Translations under genes and position numbers: made by a program
The notes under the pieces: generated by a model
What the model was told of the DNA's origin: nothing
Seen by the model: the letters and a program-made list of their open reading frames with translations, nothing else
Databases searched by the model: none
Source: Halococcus salifodinae DSM 8989
GTDB taxonomy: Archaea; Halobacteriota; Halobacteria; Halobacteriales; Halococcaceae
Reading direction: 5' to 3'
NCBI RefSeq assembly: GCF_000336935.1
Contig: NZ_AOME01000051.1
Location: 224,919-288,918, forward strand
DNA: 64,000 nucleotides
Shown: positions 30,368 to 38,526 of the stretch, piece after piece
Layout of the letters: each line of letters opens with the position of its first letter
How positions within the stretch are numbered: the stretch's first letter is position 1

Positions 30368-31381
30368 TTAGATTGGTTCGAAGTAAACGAACCCACCGTC
30401 CCACTCGTCCTGCGTTTCACTCCATTCATCTAGTTCCACATTTTCAACCGGGCGTTCGGGGAGTGATTTTATCACTCGATGATCGGTGAAACAGACCTCG
30501 CATTCCTGATCGAGATAATCTAGGGGGTTGTGGTTCTCAATCCGTCGCTTCATGCTTTCTGCGTAAGCACGAAACGAACCGGATTCGAGAGTCTGTTCAG
30601 GGTTCTCCAGCATTCGCTCCGCTATTTTTTCTTGACTCTGCTCGGACGCTGTACGCTCTAACACGAGTGTGCCACGTTGAACGAGGAAATTCTCGATGTC
30701 GCGTGGGATTCGTTGGGGTGTTCGGATTCGTCCTGATTCCTCTATTTTCGTGTTATTGAATCCGTCGGCGTGAGGGGGTTGAATACACGTCATAAACACT
30801 ATCTTGGGCAGTTTGATGTAATAGTATGTTCCCGCGCCGCAGACGACTGTGGCGTCTATCGCACGATCCCGATAGAATTCCCATCGGTCAGTGAGTTCGG
30901 ACGAATCTGCTTTCAACTTTAGATCGTTAAATAAAATCATGTGATGCGTGAATGGGTCTTTGTGAACCGGTTCGTCGTTCAGGATGATGTCGTGCCAGAT
31001 GTCTCGCGCATCCTTGACGGCTTCTCGTTGATGTCTTGGCAGATTTTTCCACTCTGAAAGATCCGAGTGGATGAGTCGCCAGTTTACGGAAATATGGAAT
31101 CGGTGGAGCCAGTCGTCGTGACTGAACGAGGTTGAGTCTCCTCGTTGATATGGGTGGTATATGTATCCTGCAACGGGACTCTCGAACTTGTTGAGGTGCT
31201 CTTCGCAGTCTGGGCACAGCAACTTCTCGTTGTAGTCTTGTATTCGTTCGTCAGGGTTTTCATATCCCCGAAGGAATGGTGATGCCGAACTGTTTTTGAG
31301 TTGTTTGAAGACAAATCTGGGGATGATGTGACTGTCTCTGAGTTCCGCTTCGTCACCACAGAGTGCGCATTCGGAGGGCAT
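30368..31381 (-). CDS. HNH-endonuclease-like zinc protein
   Basis: 337 residues. The N-terminus has CALCGDEAELRDSHIIPRFV (Cys-x2-Cys, then SHIIP), and CPDCEEHLNKFE follows at about residue 57. This CxxC...SHIIP...CxxC layout is typical of a class of HNH-like proteins annotated as HNH endonucleases. A second CxxC...DH motif (CEVCFTDHR) occurs near residue 300. Whether the His acts catalytically is not certain, because the classical HNH Asn-His pair is not obvious. GC content is far below the neighbours, with many A/T-ending codons, so the gene is probably acquired. It sits between aroA and the M24 gene with a small partner gene downstream. Confidence 0.72.
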   Translation of the reverse strand: MPSECALCGDEAELRDSHIIPRFVFKQLKNSSASPFLRGYENPDERIQDYNEKLLCPDCEEHLNKFESPVAGYIYHPYQRGDSTSFSHDDWLHRFHISVNWRLIHSDLSEWKNLPRHQREAVKDARDIWHDIILNDEPVHKDPFTHHMILFNDLKLKADSSELTDRWEFYRDRAIDATVVCGAGTYYYIKLPKIVFMTCIQPPHADGFNNTKIEESGRIRTPQRIPRDIENFLVQRGTLVLERTASEQSQEKIAERMLENPEQTLESGSFRAYAESMKRRIENHNPLDYLDQECEVCFTDHRVIKSLPERPVENVELDEWSETQDEWDGGFVYFEPI

Positions 31382-31635
31382 CGAATCGTGTCGATGTTAG
31401 TAGTTTCAAGACTTATAACAAGAGGGTTAATTCGAGATATCGTTGATGTCTGTCTGATCAACAATATCGACGGAGGAAGCTCTGTCTTACTGTCGCATAA
31501 ACTCAAATGGAAATTCTGCTGAGTATACGTTCTGTATCTTGCACGCCGTTTCTGACGGCCGCTGGAGAGAGCACACAAATCGGAATACGAATTCTGTTGC
31601 CAATCCCTATACCATCCCCGTCCGTGCGGGCGATC
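31382..31635. other. AT-rich gap between the HNH gene and aroA
   Basis: No gene is supported. The open frame running into aroA from 31507 has no family match and lies in DNA of lower GC. The switch to GC-rich sequence at about 31620 marks the right edge of the insert. The aroA promoter must lie here, but no clear TATA box stands out. Confidence 0.4.
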
Positions 31636-32928
31636 ATGGACGCCGAAATCCGCGAATCCGCGGTCGGGGGACGGGTCGACGCGCCGCCGTCGAAGAGCTA
31701 CACCCACCGGGCGATCCTCGCGGCGGGCTACGCCGACGGGGAGACCCTGGTCGAACGCCCGCTCGTGAGCGCCGACACCCGGGCGACGATGCGCGCCGTC
31801 GAGGCCTACGGCGGAGACGTCACCGAAACCGACGACGGACTCTCGATCCAGGGGTTCGGCGGGCGACCCGAAACGCCCGCGGACGTGATCGACTGCGCCA
31901 ACAGCGGCACGACGATCCGACTCGTGACCGCGGCGGCGGCGCTCGGCGACGGTCTCACCGTGCTCACCGGCGACGAATCGCTGCGCTCGCGCCCGCACGG
32001 TCCGCTCCTCTCGGCGATCGAGGATCTCGGGGGCCGCGCCGAGAGCACGCGCGCGAACGGCCAGGCACCGCTCGTCGTCGGCGGGCCGATCGAGGGCGGG
32101 ACGGTCGCGATGCCTGGCGACGTCTCCTCGCAGTTCGTGACCGCGCTCCTGCTGGCCGGCGCACGTACTGAGAAGGGAATCGAGATCGACCTCGAAACCG
32201 AACTCAAGTCCGCGCCCTACGTCGAGATCACCCGCGAGGTGCTCGCCGACTTCGGGATCGACACCCGATCGTCGGACGCGGGCTTCGCGGTCGCTGGCGG
32301 CCAAGCCTACGCGGCGGCGGACGGCCGGTATCGCGTGCCTGGCGACTTCTCCTCCATGTCCTATCTGCTCGCGGCGGGTGCGCTCGCGGCCGACGAGGAA
32401 CTCGAAGTCCACGGTGCGTCCCCGAGCGCCCAGGGCGACGCCGCCATCGTCGAAATCCTCGATCGGATGGGCGCTGCTGTGGAGTGGGATCGCGAGGCGG
32501 GCGTCATCACGGTCGGCCGATCCGAACTCGCGGGCGTCGAGGTCGACGTGGGCGACACCCCCGACCTCCTGCCGACGCTCGCGGTGCTCGGGGCCGCGGC
32601 CGACGGCGAAACCAGGATCGTGAACGCCGAGCACGTCCGATACAAGGAGACCGATCGAGTGAGTGCGATGGCCGAGGAGTTGGAAAAGATGGGCGCACGG
32701 GTCGAAGAGACACCCGGTTCGCTCACCGTCCACGGTGGCGACACCGATCTCCGTGGGACGCGCGTCGACGGCCGTGGCGACCACCGGATCGTGATGGCGC
32801 TCGCGGTCGCCGGGCTGATTGCGGACGGCGAGACGACGATCGCGGGCGCGGAGCACGTCGACGTTTCCTTCCCCGACTTCTTCAGGGAGTTGGCGGGGCT
32901 GGGAGCGGATGTGCAGACCACAGAGTGA
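31636..32928 (+). CDS. aroA: 3-phosphoshikimate 1-carboxyvinyltransferase (EPSP synthase)
   Basis: 430 residues. The phosphate-binding start [10 protein letters not shown] is at residues 17-26, the conserved [15 protein letters not shown] near 90, [12 protein letters not shown] near 155, and the catalytic-site blocks [29 protein letters not shown] and [11 protein letters not shown]. It joins shikimate-3-phosphate with PEP to give EPSP. The start is ATG 31636, since family similarity begins at its first residues. The active-site loop carries the usual Gly in CANSGTT. It is monocistronic here. Confidence 0.95.
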   Translation: MDAEIRESAVGGRVDAPPSKSYTHRAILAAGYADGETLVERPLVSADTRATMRAVEAYGGDVTETDDGLSIQGFGGRPETPADVIDCANSGTTIRLVTAAAALGDGLTVLTGDESLRSRPHGPLLSAIEDLGGRAESTRANGQAPLVVGGPIEGGTVAMPGDVSSQFVTALLLAGARTEKGIEIDLETELKSAPYVEITREVLADFGIDTRSSDAGFAVAGGQAYAAADGRYRVPGDFSSMSYLLAAGALAADEELEVHGASPSAQGDAAIVEILDRMGAAVEWDREAGVITVGRSELAGVEVDVGDTPDLLPTLAVLGAAADGETRIVNAEHVRYKETDRVSAMAEELEKMGARVEETPGSLTVHGGDTDLRGTRVDGRGDHRIVMALAVAGLIADGETTIAGAEHVDVSFPDFFRELAGLGADVQTTE

Positions 32929-32999
32929 GCAGCGAAGGCGGACGGCAGCGATATCTGTCCGATCGGTGTCTTCTTTGTCCACCGAGGTGATTTCGACTC

Positions 33000-34265
33000 G
33001 TGCTCCGAACCGATCTCGCCGCCACCCTCCGCGAGGACGAACTCGCGCCAGGCCTCGTTCGTCCCGCGTGGGAGGACTACTGCTTCGGCAACGTCGCCGA
33101 CACCGTGCTGTCGCTGTTCGGCGACGACGCGAGGCGGCCGCTCCCTGAGGACGTGTTCGACGGTGTCGATACTGAGGGAGTGGAGCACGTCGTCGTTGCG
33201 CTGGTCGACGGGTTCGGCTGGAACCATTTCCGGCGCGCTCAGCCCGATCATCCGTTCCTCGACACGCTCGCCGAGCGGGCGACGGTGACGCCGCTGACGA
33301 GCATCTACCCCTCGGAGACGGCGGCGGCGATCACCGCGCACAACACCACGACCCAGCCCTGCGAGCACGGCGTGCTCGGCTGGTGGGCGTATCTCGATGA
33401 ACTCGGGACGACGGTCCAGACGCTCCCGTTCGCCGACGCGGGCGACGACCCGATCGCGCAGACCCACGACACCGACGCCTCGGTGCTGGTCGACGAGCGA
33501 CCGGTGTACGACCGACTGTCCGGCGATTCGGTGATCGTCGCCCCGACGGGCCAGGCGGATTCGTCGTACTCTCGCCAGGCGACCCGCGGCGCGCGCCACC
33601 GCGACTACCACAACGTCGCCCAGGGTGCCTACCGCGTTCGCGAGGAACTCGAAGCCGCGACCGACCCGACGTACTGCTATCTCTACGTGCCGAGCGTCGA
33701 CTCGCTGGCCCACCACGCCGGCGTCGCTCACCCCGAAACTGACGCCCAGCTCGGCTCCGTCCTCGACGCACTGGAACGGGAGGTGGTCGAACTGCTTGCT
33801 CCTACGGTGGCCGAACGGACGTTGCTCGTCGTGACCGCCGATCACGGCGAGGTCGACGCGACGCCCGAGACGACCGTCGATCTTCGAGACGTCGCCCTCG
33901 ACGAGCATCTTCGCCGGGACGCGAACGGCGATCCGTTGCGGCCGCTCGGTGGACCCCGCAACCTCCAGTTCCACGCCCGCGAGGGCCACCGCGACGCGCT
34001 CGTCGAGGCGATCGAAGCGGGTCTCGATCCGCTGGACCCGGTGGTGATGACCCGCGAGGAGCTGCTCGACGCGGACCTGTTCGGCGACCGTGAGCCGAGC
34101 GACCGGTTCGAGCAGCGGTGTCCGGACGTGCTCGCGGTTCCGCGCGACGGGTTCGCCGACGTGACCGACGAGGGGCTGTCCTACGTCGGAATGCACGGCG
34201 GGATGCACCCCGACGAGATGCTCGTGCCGTTCGCAGCCGCTACGGTCGATTTGTTGCAGGACTGA
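33000..34265 (+). CDS. Alkaline-phosphatase-superfamily nucleotide pyrophosphatase/phosphodiesterase
   Basis: 421 residues starting with GTG 33000. The motifs of the alkaline phosphatase/NPP superfamily are present: VALVDGFGWNHF (metal Asp), TSIYPSETAAAITAHNT with the nucleophile Thr/Ser, YVPSVDSLAHHAG (Asp and His), VVTADHGEVDAT and GMHGGMHPDEM near the end. It likely cleaves phosphodiester or pyrophosphate bonds with two zinc ions. No signal peptide is seen, so it may be cytosolic. It is followed by repeat element B. Confidence 0.87.
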   Translation: MLRTDLAATLREDELAPGLVRPAWEDYCFGNVADTVLSLFGDDARRPLPEDVFDGVDTEGVEHVVVALVDGFGWNHFRRAQPDHPFLDTLAERATVTPLTSIYPSETAAAITAHNTTTQPCEHGVLGWWAYLDELGTTVQTLPFADAGDDPIAQTHDTDASVLVDERPVYDRLSGDSVIVAPTGQADSSYSRQATRGARHRDYHNVAQGAYRVREELEAATDPTYCYLYVPSVDSLAHHAGVAHPETDAQLGSVLDALEREVVELLAPTVAERTLLVVTADHGEVDATPETTVDLRDVALDEHLRRDANGDPLRPLGGPRNLQFHAREGHRDALVEAIEAGLDPLDPVVMTREELLDADLFGDREPSDRFEQRCPDVLAVPRDGFADVTDEGLSYVGMHGGMHPDEMLVPFAAATVDLLQD

Positions 34266-34600
34266 TGGTGGCGCGCGGGAGCGCGTCGGAGACGCGCGAC
34301 TCGTGCGAGGGATGAGTGAGCGAGGGCGAAGCCCGAGCGAAGGAATCGGTTGGGGAGGCGTGTGGGCGGTGCGGTCCTTGGTAAACTCGAAGGGTAAAAC
34401 GAATCGAGTGAAGGCTCCGGCGGTCGCGGCGCGGTGCGGTAACTCCAGCGACTGCGTTCCGCGAACGAGCGCGCAGCGCGAGTGAGCGGGTGTTTTTAGT
34501 CCAGGTTTTTGGAAGGGGTTCGAGGGAGCGGAGCGACCGAGGACCCCTTGTAAAAAAGTGGGATTGCAACCTTCAAATCCCTGCGCGCCAACTCCGATCC
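34266..34600. repeat. Intergenic repeat element B
   Basis: This gap without a gene holds a hairpin GCGCGTC-GGA-GACGCGC (34281-34297), then the 64-nt segment 34302-34365 shared with element A. The segment 34484-34560 reads, in reverse complement, like element C at 50116-50182 plus 50355-50373. Here the two C-like parts are contiguous (junction 34502/34503), whereas in C they are split by a 172-nt hairpin array. T-runs at 34492-34496 and 34506-34510 could end transcription of the upstream gene. Confidence 0.75.
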
Positions 34601-35791
34601 ATGAACGGCAACGAGTTCGGGCGGCTCTTCCGCGTCACCACGTTCGGCGAGAGTCACGGCGAGGCGATGGGAGTCACGGTGTCGGGCTGTCCGGCAGGGT
34701 TGGAACTCGACGAGGAAGACATTCAACGCGAACTCGATCGGCGGAAACCAGGCCAGTCACAGATCACGACCAGCCGAGGCGAGCCCGACGCTGTCTCCAT
34801 CAAATCCGGTCTCCAGGACGGCTACACCACCGGAACACCCATCGGCATGGTGATCCAGAACAAGGACGCTCGCTCGGGGAAGTACGAGCCGTTCATCACC
34901 GCCCCCCGACCGAGTCACGGCGACTTCACTTACTCGGCGAAGTTCGGCACCCGCAACTGGGGCGGCGGCGGGCGCTCCTCCGCCCGCGAGACCGCGAACT
35001 GGGTCGCCGCCGGCGCAATCGCGAAGCAGATCCTCGCAAGCGAAGGGGTCGAGATCAGAGCGCACGTCAACCAGATCGGCGATATCCAGAGTCCTGAGGT
35101 GAGCTTCGAGGCGATGGGCGAACACACGGAGGAAAACGAGGTCCGGTGTGCGCACCCCGAGACCGCCGAGCGGATGCGCGAGCGGATCGCCGAGTATCAG
35201 GAGGAAGGCGACTCGATCGGCGGCTCGATCGCCTTCGAGATCCGCGGCACGCCCCGGGGCCTCGGCGCACCACGGTTCGACTCCGTGCCGGCGCGACTCG
35301 GCCAGGCAATGTTGAGCGTGCCCGCCGCCACGAGCTTCGAGTTCGGGTTGGGGAAAGAAGCCCGTCAGTATCGGGGAAGCGAGCGCAACGAGGACTGGAC
35401 CACCGACGAGAACGGTGATCCCATTCCGGTCGGCAACGACCACGGTGGTCTCCAAGGAGGAATCACGACCGGCCAGCCGATCACCGGGGAGGTGACCCTC
35501 CACGCCCCGACGTCGATCCCGAAAGAGCAGACCACCGTCGACTGGGAGACCGGCGAGGAGAAGACCGCTCAGGTCATCGGCCGGCACGATCCCGTCCTCC
35601 CGCCGCGGGGCGTCCCCGTGGTCGAGGCGATGTGCGCGCTCACGATGGTGGACTTCATGCTCCTGGGGGGACGGATCAACCCCGATCGACTCGACGGGAA
35701 GGCCGGCGAGTACGACACCGACTACCACCCAAGCAGCCCGGAGAACGACCCCGCCGATGCGCCGACGAGCGCCGAGTCGACCGAGGACTGA
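34601..35791 (+). CDS. aroC: Chorismate synthase
   Basis: 396 residues. The family signatures GRLFRVTTFGESHG at the start, RNWGGGGRSSARETA near residue 125 and GRHDPVLPPRGVPVVEAM near 328 are intact. The enzyme makes chorismate from EPSP and needs reduced FMN. ATG 34601 matches the family N-terminus; the open frame upstream lies in repeat element B. The C-terminus is extended and acidic. It follows aroA by 1.7 kb on the same strand, separated by the phosphodiesterase gene and element B. Confidence 0.96.
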   Translation: MNGNEFGRLFRVTTFGESHGEAMGVTVSGCPAGLELDEEDIQRELDRRKPGQSQITTSRGEPDAVSIKSGLQDGYTTGTPIGMVIQNKDARSGKYEPFITAPRPSHGDFTYSAKFGTRNWGGGGRSSARETANWVAAGAIAKQILASEGVEIRAHVNQIGDIQSPEVSFEAMGEHTEENEVRCAHPETAERMRERIAEYQEEGDSIGGSIAFEIRGTPRGLGAPRFDSVPARLGQAMLSVPAATSFEFGLGKEARQYRGSERNEDWTTDENGDPIPVGNDHGGLQGGITTGQPITGEVTLHAPTSIPKEQTTVDWETGEEKTAQVIGRHDPVLPPRGVPVVEAMCALTMVDFMLLGGRINPDRLDGKAGEYDTDYHPSSPENDPADAPTSAESTED

Positions 35792-35919
35792 GATCGGTAT
35801 CGACCGCCGGCCGGGTTCGGTATCGACTGCCGACGACATTCTCCGGAGAACGGTTCGTTCTGGTCACAGTCGCCAAAACTGTCGGCCGTCAGCGGCGTCG
35901 ATCGCGCTGCGATCGTGGG

Positions 35920-35931
35920 TTAACATGTTAA
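35920..35931. promoter_or_regulatory. Perfect 12-bp palindrome upstream of the symporter operon (candidate operator)
   Basis: TTAACATGTTAA is its own reverse complement and lies 7 bp upstream of the TATA element (35939-35945) of the next operon. An AT-only-flanked perfect palindrome at that place is a good candidate for binding of a dimeric regulator that activates or represses the symporter genes. Confidence 0.45.
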
Positions 35932-35938
35932 TGCGCAT

Positions 35939-35945
35939 CTTTAAC
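35939..35945 (+). promoter_or_regulatory. TATA element of the symporter operon
   Basis: CTTTAAC lies 24-30 nt before GTG 35969, the spacing expected for a leaderless start. The next in-frame ATG (35987) would be too far away, so this supports GTG. Confidence 0.5.
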
Positions 35946-35968
35946 ACGCTATCCGTTGACGAACGGCC

Positions 35969-36442
35969 GTGTCACGTAATACAGTCATGACGGCGGTCGG
36001 CGTCCTCGCGCTCGGGGCGCTGGTGGCCACGATCCTGGGGTCGTTCCGTGCCCTCTCGTACATCGCCGCGCTCCTCATCGTCGGTGTCGTCGCGAGTTCG
36101 TCGATCGAACGCGGATCTCGCGAACTCGATCTCGCCCCGTACAGGGGGCTGATAGCACTGCTTGCGACGACGCTCCTCGCCGGCGTGACGGCGATCTGGC
36201 TGCTCTGGTCGCCTGGCCAGACCGAGTACACCTACGTGTTCGGGATCCCGCAGGCGACGCTCGCGTATCTCGTACTGATCTGGCTCGTCCCGCTCGCCGG
36301 GGCGATCCTCTACTCGCTACGATTTCCCGCGATCGGCGGCGACGAGATCGTCGACGGGATCATGGAGCGGGCGCGGTCGGCCCAGGAGGGACGGCGGCTC
36401 CCGTTGGTGCCCGACCGGACCGCTCGGGAGGGTGACGACTAA
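35969..36442 (+). CDS. Small membrane subunit preceding a sodium:solute symporter
   Basis: 157 residues from GTG 35969 (or 151 from ATG 35987). Four hydrophobic helices are seen at about 5-25, 28-45, 63-82 and 95-115. The segment FGIPQATLAYLVLIWLVPLAGAILYSL resembles small partner proteins of SSS symporters (DUF3311/DUF997-like layout). Its stop shares one base with the start of the symporter gene (TAATG), indicating coupled synthesis. It is probably an accessory subunit of the transporter; this rests on position and topology. Confidence 0.72.
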   Translation: MSRNTVMTAVGVLALGALVATILGSFRALSYIAALLIVGVVASSSIERGSRELDLAPYRGLIALLATTLLAGVTAIWLLWSPGQTEYTYVFGIPQATLAYLVLIWLVPLAGAILYSLRFPAIGGDEIVDGIMERARSAQEGRRLPLVPDRTAREGDD

Positions 36443-38013
36443 TGCTGCCCCTCCAGGCAGAAATCCCGGTCGCCGACGATCCGTTCGTGTTGCTGTTCGG
36501 CTCGGTGTATCTCCTGATGGTGCTCGCCATCGGGGCGTGGGGGTATCTCCAAACCGAATCGACGAAGGATTTCCTCATCACCGGGAAGTCGATCGGGACG
36601 TGGGTGCTCGCGCTGACGGCCTTTTCGGTCATCCAGTCGGGCTTCGGGTTCGTCGGCGGGCCGGAGCTGATCTACGCCTACGGGACCACCTCCTTCTGGA
36701 TCTTCCTGACCGCTCCACTCGGATTCCTCGTCACGTGGGTCGTCCTCGCGAAGCGGATGCGGATCCTTGCGGACGTCAGAGACGTGCTCACGCTCGCCGA
36801 CGGGATGTACGTCCGCTACGAGAGCGCGTGGGTCCGGGGACTGACCGCGATCGCGGTCGTCGTCGGCGTGATCGCGTATCTCGCTACCAATCTCGCCGCG
36901 CTCCAGTACGTGATGCGCGCCATCTTCGGGATCCCCGTCATCTACGGGCTGTTCGGCGGCGCACTCATCCTCCTGCTGTACAGCGCGCTCGGCGGGATGA
37001 TCGCGGGCGTCTGGACCGACTTCGTCCAGGCGATCACGATGATCGTTGGCGCGGTCATCGTCTTTTTCTTCGCGATCTCCTTCGGCGGCGGGATCGGGAA
37101 CATCTCGCGGAACCTCGCGACCGCCGATCCGTCGTTGATCTCGCCCTTTGGCTCCCTCGGCGTCGACGCGGCGCTCGCAGCGCCGATCTTCGGTGCGTTC
37201 GGCTGGTGGATCATGTTCTCGATCGGGGCGGCCGGCCAGCCCCACCTCATCACGAAGTTCTACATGAGTCGGAACCTCAAGATACTCCGATGGGGTGCGC
37301 CGATCGCCGCCATCTCGTATGCGATTTCGAGCCTGCTTGCGCTCTCCACAGGACTATCGCTGCGCGCGATGGTCGAGGCGGGCGAGACCTCCGCCCCCGC
37401 GAGCGCCTCGATCGCTGGCCCGGTGTTCGTCCTCGAACACACACCCGGTGTCGTCGCCGGCCTGATCCTCGCCGCGCTGCTCGCCGCGATTATGTCGACT
37501 AGCGACTCGTTCCTCAACATCGGCGCGGCGGCGATCTCCCGAGACATCCCGCGCGCGCTGGGCCGCACCATCGACGACGACCGGACCGAGCTCCGAGTCA
37601 CCCAGGGCGCGCTCGCCGGGCTCACCGTGATGGCCACGCTCGTGGTCTTCTTCTCCGACGAACTCGTCGGCATCCTTGGCACCATCGGCTGGGGCTTCTT
37701 CGCCGCCGCCATCTTCCCGATCGCGGCGCTCGGGATGAACTGGAAGGGCGCGACGAAGCAGGGAGCCATCGCCGCGGCCGTCGTCGGGATGGCGATCAAC
37801 ATCGTGTTCAGTGCGGTGCCGCGGATCGGCCAGGCCGCGGGAGCCGAGGCGTTCGGGGGCGCGATCACCGACTTTTACGACGGGCTGTTCACCGGTCTGC
37901 CGGTCGGCGCGGCCGCGCTGCTCGCGGCCATCGTCGCGTTCGTCGGCGTCTCGCTCGCCACCCAGTCCGACTCGTCCGTTCCGGAGGACGTCGCCGCCAT
38001 CATGGAGCGATGA
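36442..38013 (+). CDS. Sodium:solute symporter (SSS family)
   Basis: 523 residues with about 13 membrane helices. Typical SSS features include DFLITGKSIGTWVLALTAFS (unwound helix TM1 region), LYSALGGMIAGVWTDFVQ (the sodium-binding TM5 region), GQPHLITKFYMSRN and the late AALLAAIMSTSDSFLNIG. The last carries the paired Ser-Thr residues that bind sodium. The family takes up sugars, amino acids, vitamins or organic acids with Na+. Substrate is unknown; the acyl-CoA synthetase encoded two genes later makes a carboxylic acid such as acetate or propionate a reasonable guess. Confidence 0.92.
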   Translation: MLPLQAEIPVADDPFVLLFGSVYLLMVLAIGAWGYLQTESTKDFLITGKSIGTWVLALTAFSVIQSGFGFVGGPELIYAYGTTSFWIFLTAPLGFLVTWVVLAKRMRILADVRDVLTLADGMYVRYESAWVRGLTAIAVVVGVIAYLATNLAALQYVMRAIFGIPVIYGLFGGALILLLYSALGGMIAGVWTDFVQAITMIVGAVIVFFFAISFGGGIGNISRNLATADPSLISPFGSLGVDAALAAPIFGAFGWWIMFSIGAAGQPHLITKFYMSRNLKILRWGAPIAAISYAISSLLALSTGLSLRAMVEAGETSAPASASIAGPVFVLEHTPGVVAGLILAALLAAIMSTSDSFLNIGAAAISRDIPRALGRTIDDDRTELRVTQGALAGLTVMATLVVFFSDELVGILGTIGWGFFAAAIFPIAALGMNWKGATKQGAIAAAVVGMAINIVFSAVPRIGQAAGAEAFGGAITDFYDGLFTGLPVGAAALLAAIVAFVGVSLATQSDSSVPEDVAAIMER

Positions 38014-38483
38014 GCCAGCGCGAGATGCAGCCATCGACAGGCATCGAGGGACGGTTCACCGAGTGGTTCCGGAACCGGCCGACCTCGCTGGAGTTCTGGG
38101 AGGTGCTGATCGGCGAGGATCGACTCGCCTGCTGTTTCGCCGGCGAGTCGTTCAGTTCCCATCTCCTCCGGGCCGACATGGGCGAGTCGACCCGTCGCGC
38201 ACTCGACGACTGCTCGACGATCGAGGCGGCCGTCGGGCTCGACGAACGGAACTTCGTCGTCCCGCTGTCGTCGGTGACGGTACTCCGACTCCGCAAGGGC
38301 ACTCGGACCAGACGGGCACGGCTGACGCTCGCGTGGGACGACGCTGAGGGCGAAACGTCGTGGACGCTCTCGAACACGAACCGTGGCGACGAACAGGCCG
38401 ATCTCGTCGAGATCCTCGCCGAGCGCGACGCGCTGGCCGAGGCCGAAGTCGAGATCGAATCACCACGGCTCGCCTTTCTCTGA
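38010..38483 (+). CDS. Soluble protein of unknown function in the symporter operon
   Basis: 157 residues; ATG 38010 overlaps the symporter stop by 4 nt. It is alpha/beta with no hydrophobic segments. The middle part (NFVVPLSSVTVLRLRKGTRTRRARLTLAW) looks like a small beta-barrel of PH type. Two adjacent Cys (LACCFAG) are noticeable. No family is recognised. It may regulate the transporter, given tight coupling. Confidence 0.68.
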   Translation: MSQREMQPSTGIEGRFTEWFRNRPTSLEFWEVLIGEDRLACCFAGESFSSHLLRADMGESTRRALDDCSTIEAAVGLDERNFVVPLSSVTVLRLRKGTRTRRARLTLAWDDAEGETSWTLSNTNRGDEQADLVEILAERDALAEAEVEIESPRLAFL

Positions 38484-38526
38484 GGCGAACCGTTTTCTGG
38501 ACCCCAACTGACGTTACCAACGACCA

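Noticed and set aside
31507-31635. N-terminal extension of EPSP synthase to 31507
   Set aside because: The added residues are not conserved, lie in low-GC DNA, and the family sequence begins at ATG 31636.
34559-34590. tRNA-like 3' end (TTCAAATCCC followed by GCGCCA) upstream of aroC
   Set aside because: The 5' half of the T-stem does not pair, and no anticodon or acceptor arm can be found upstream.
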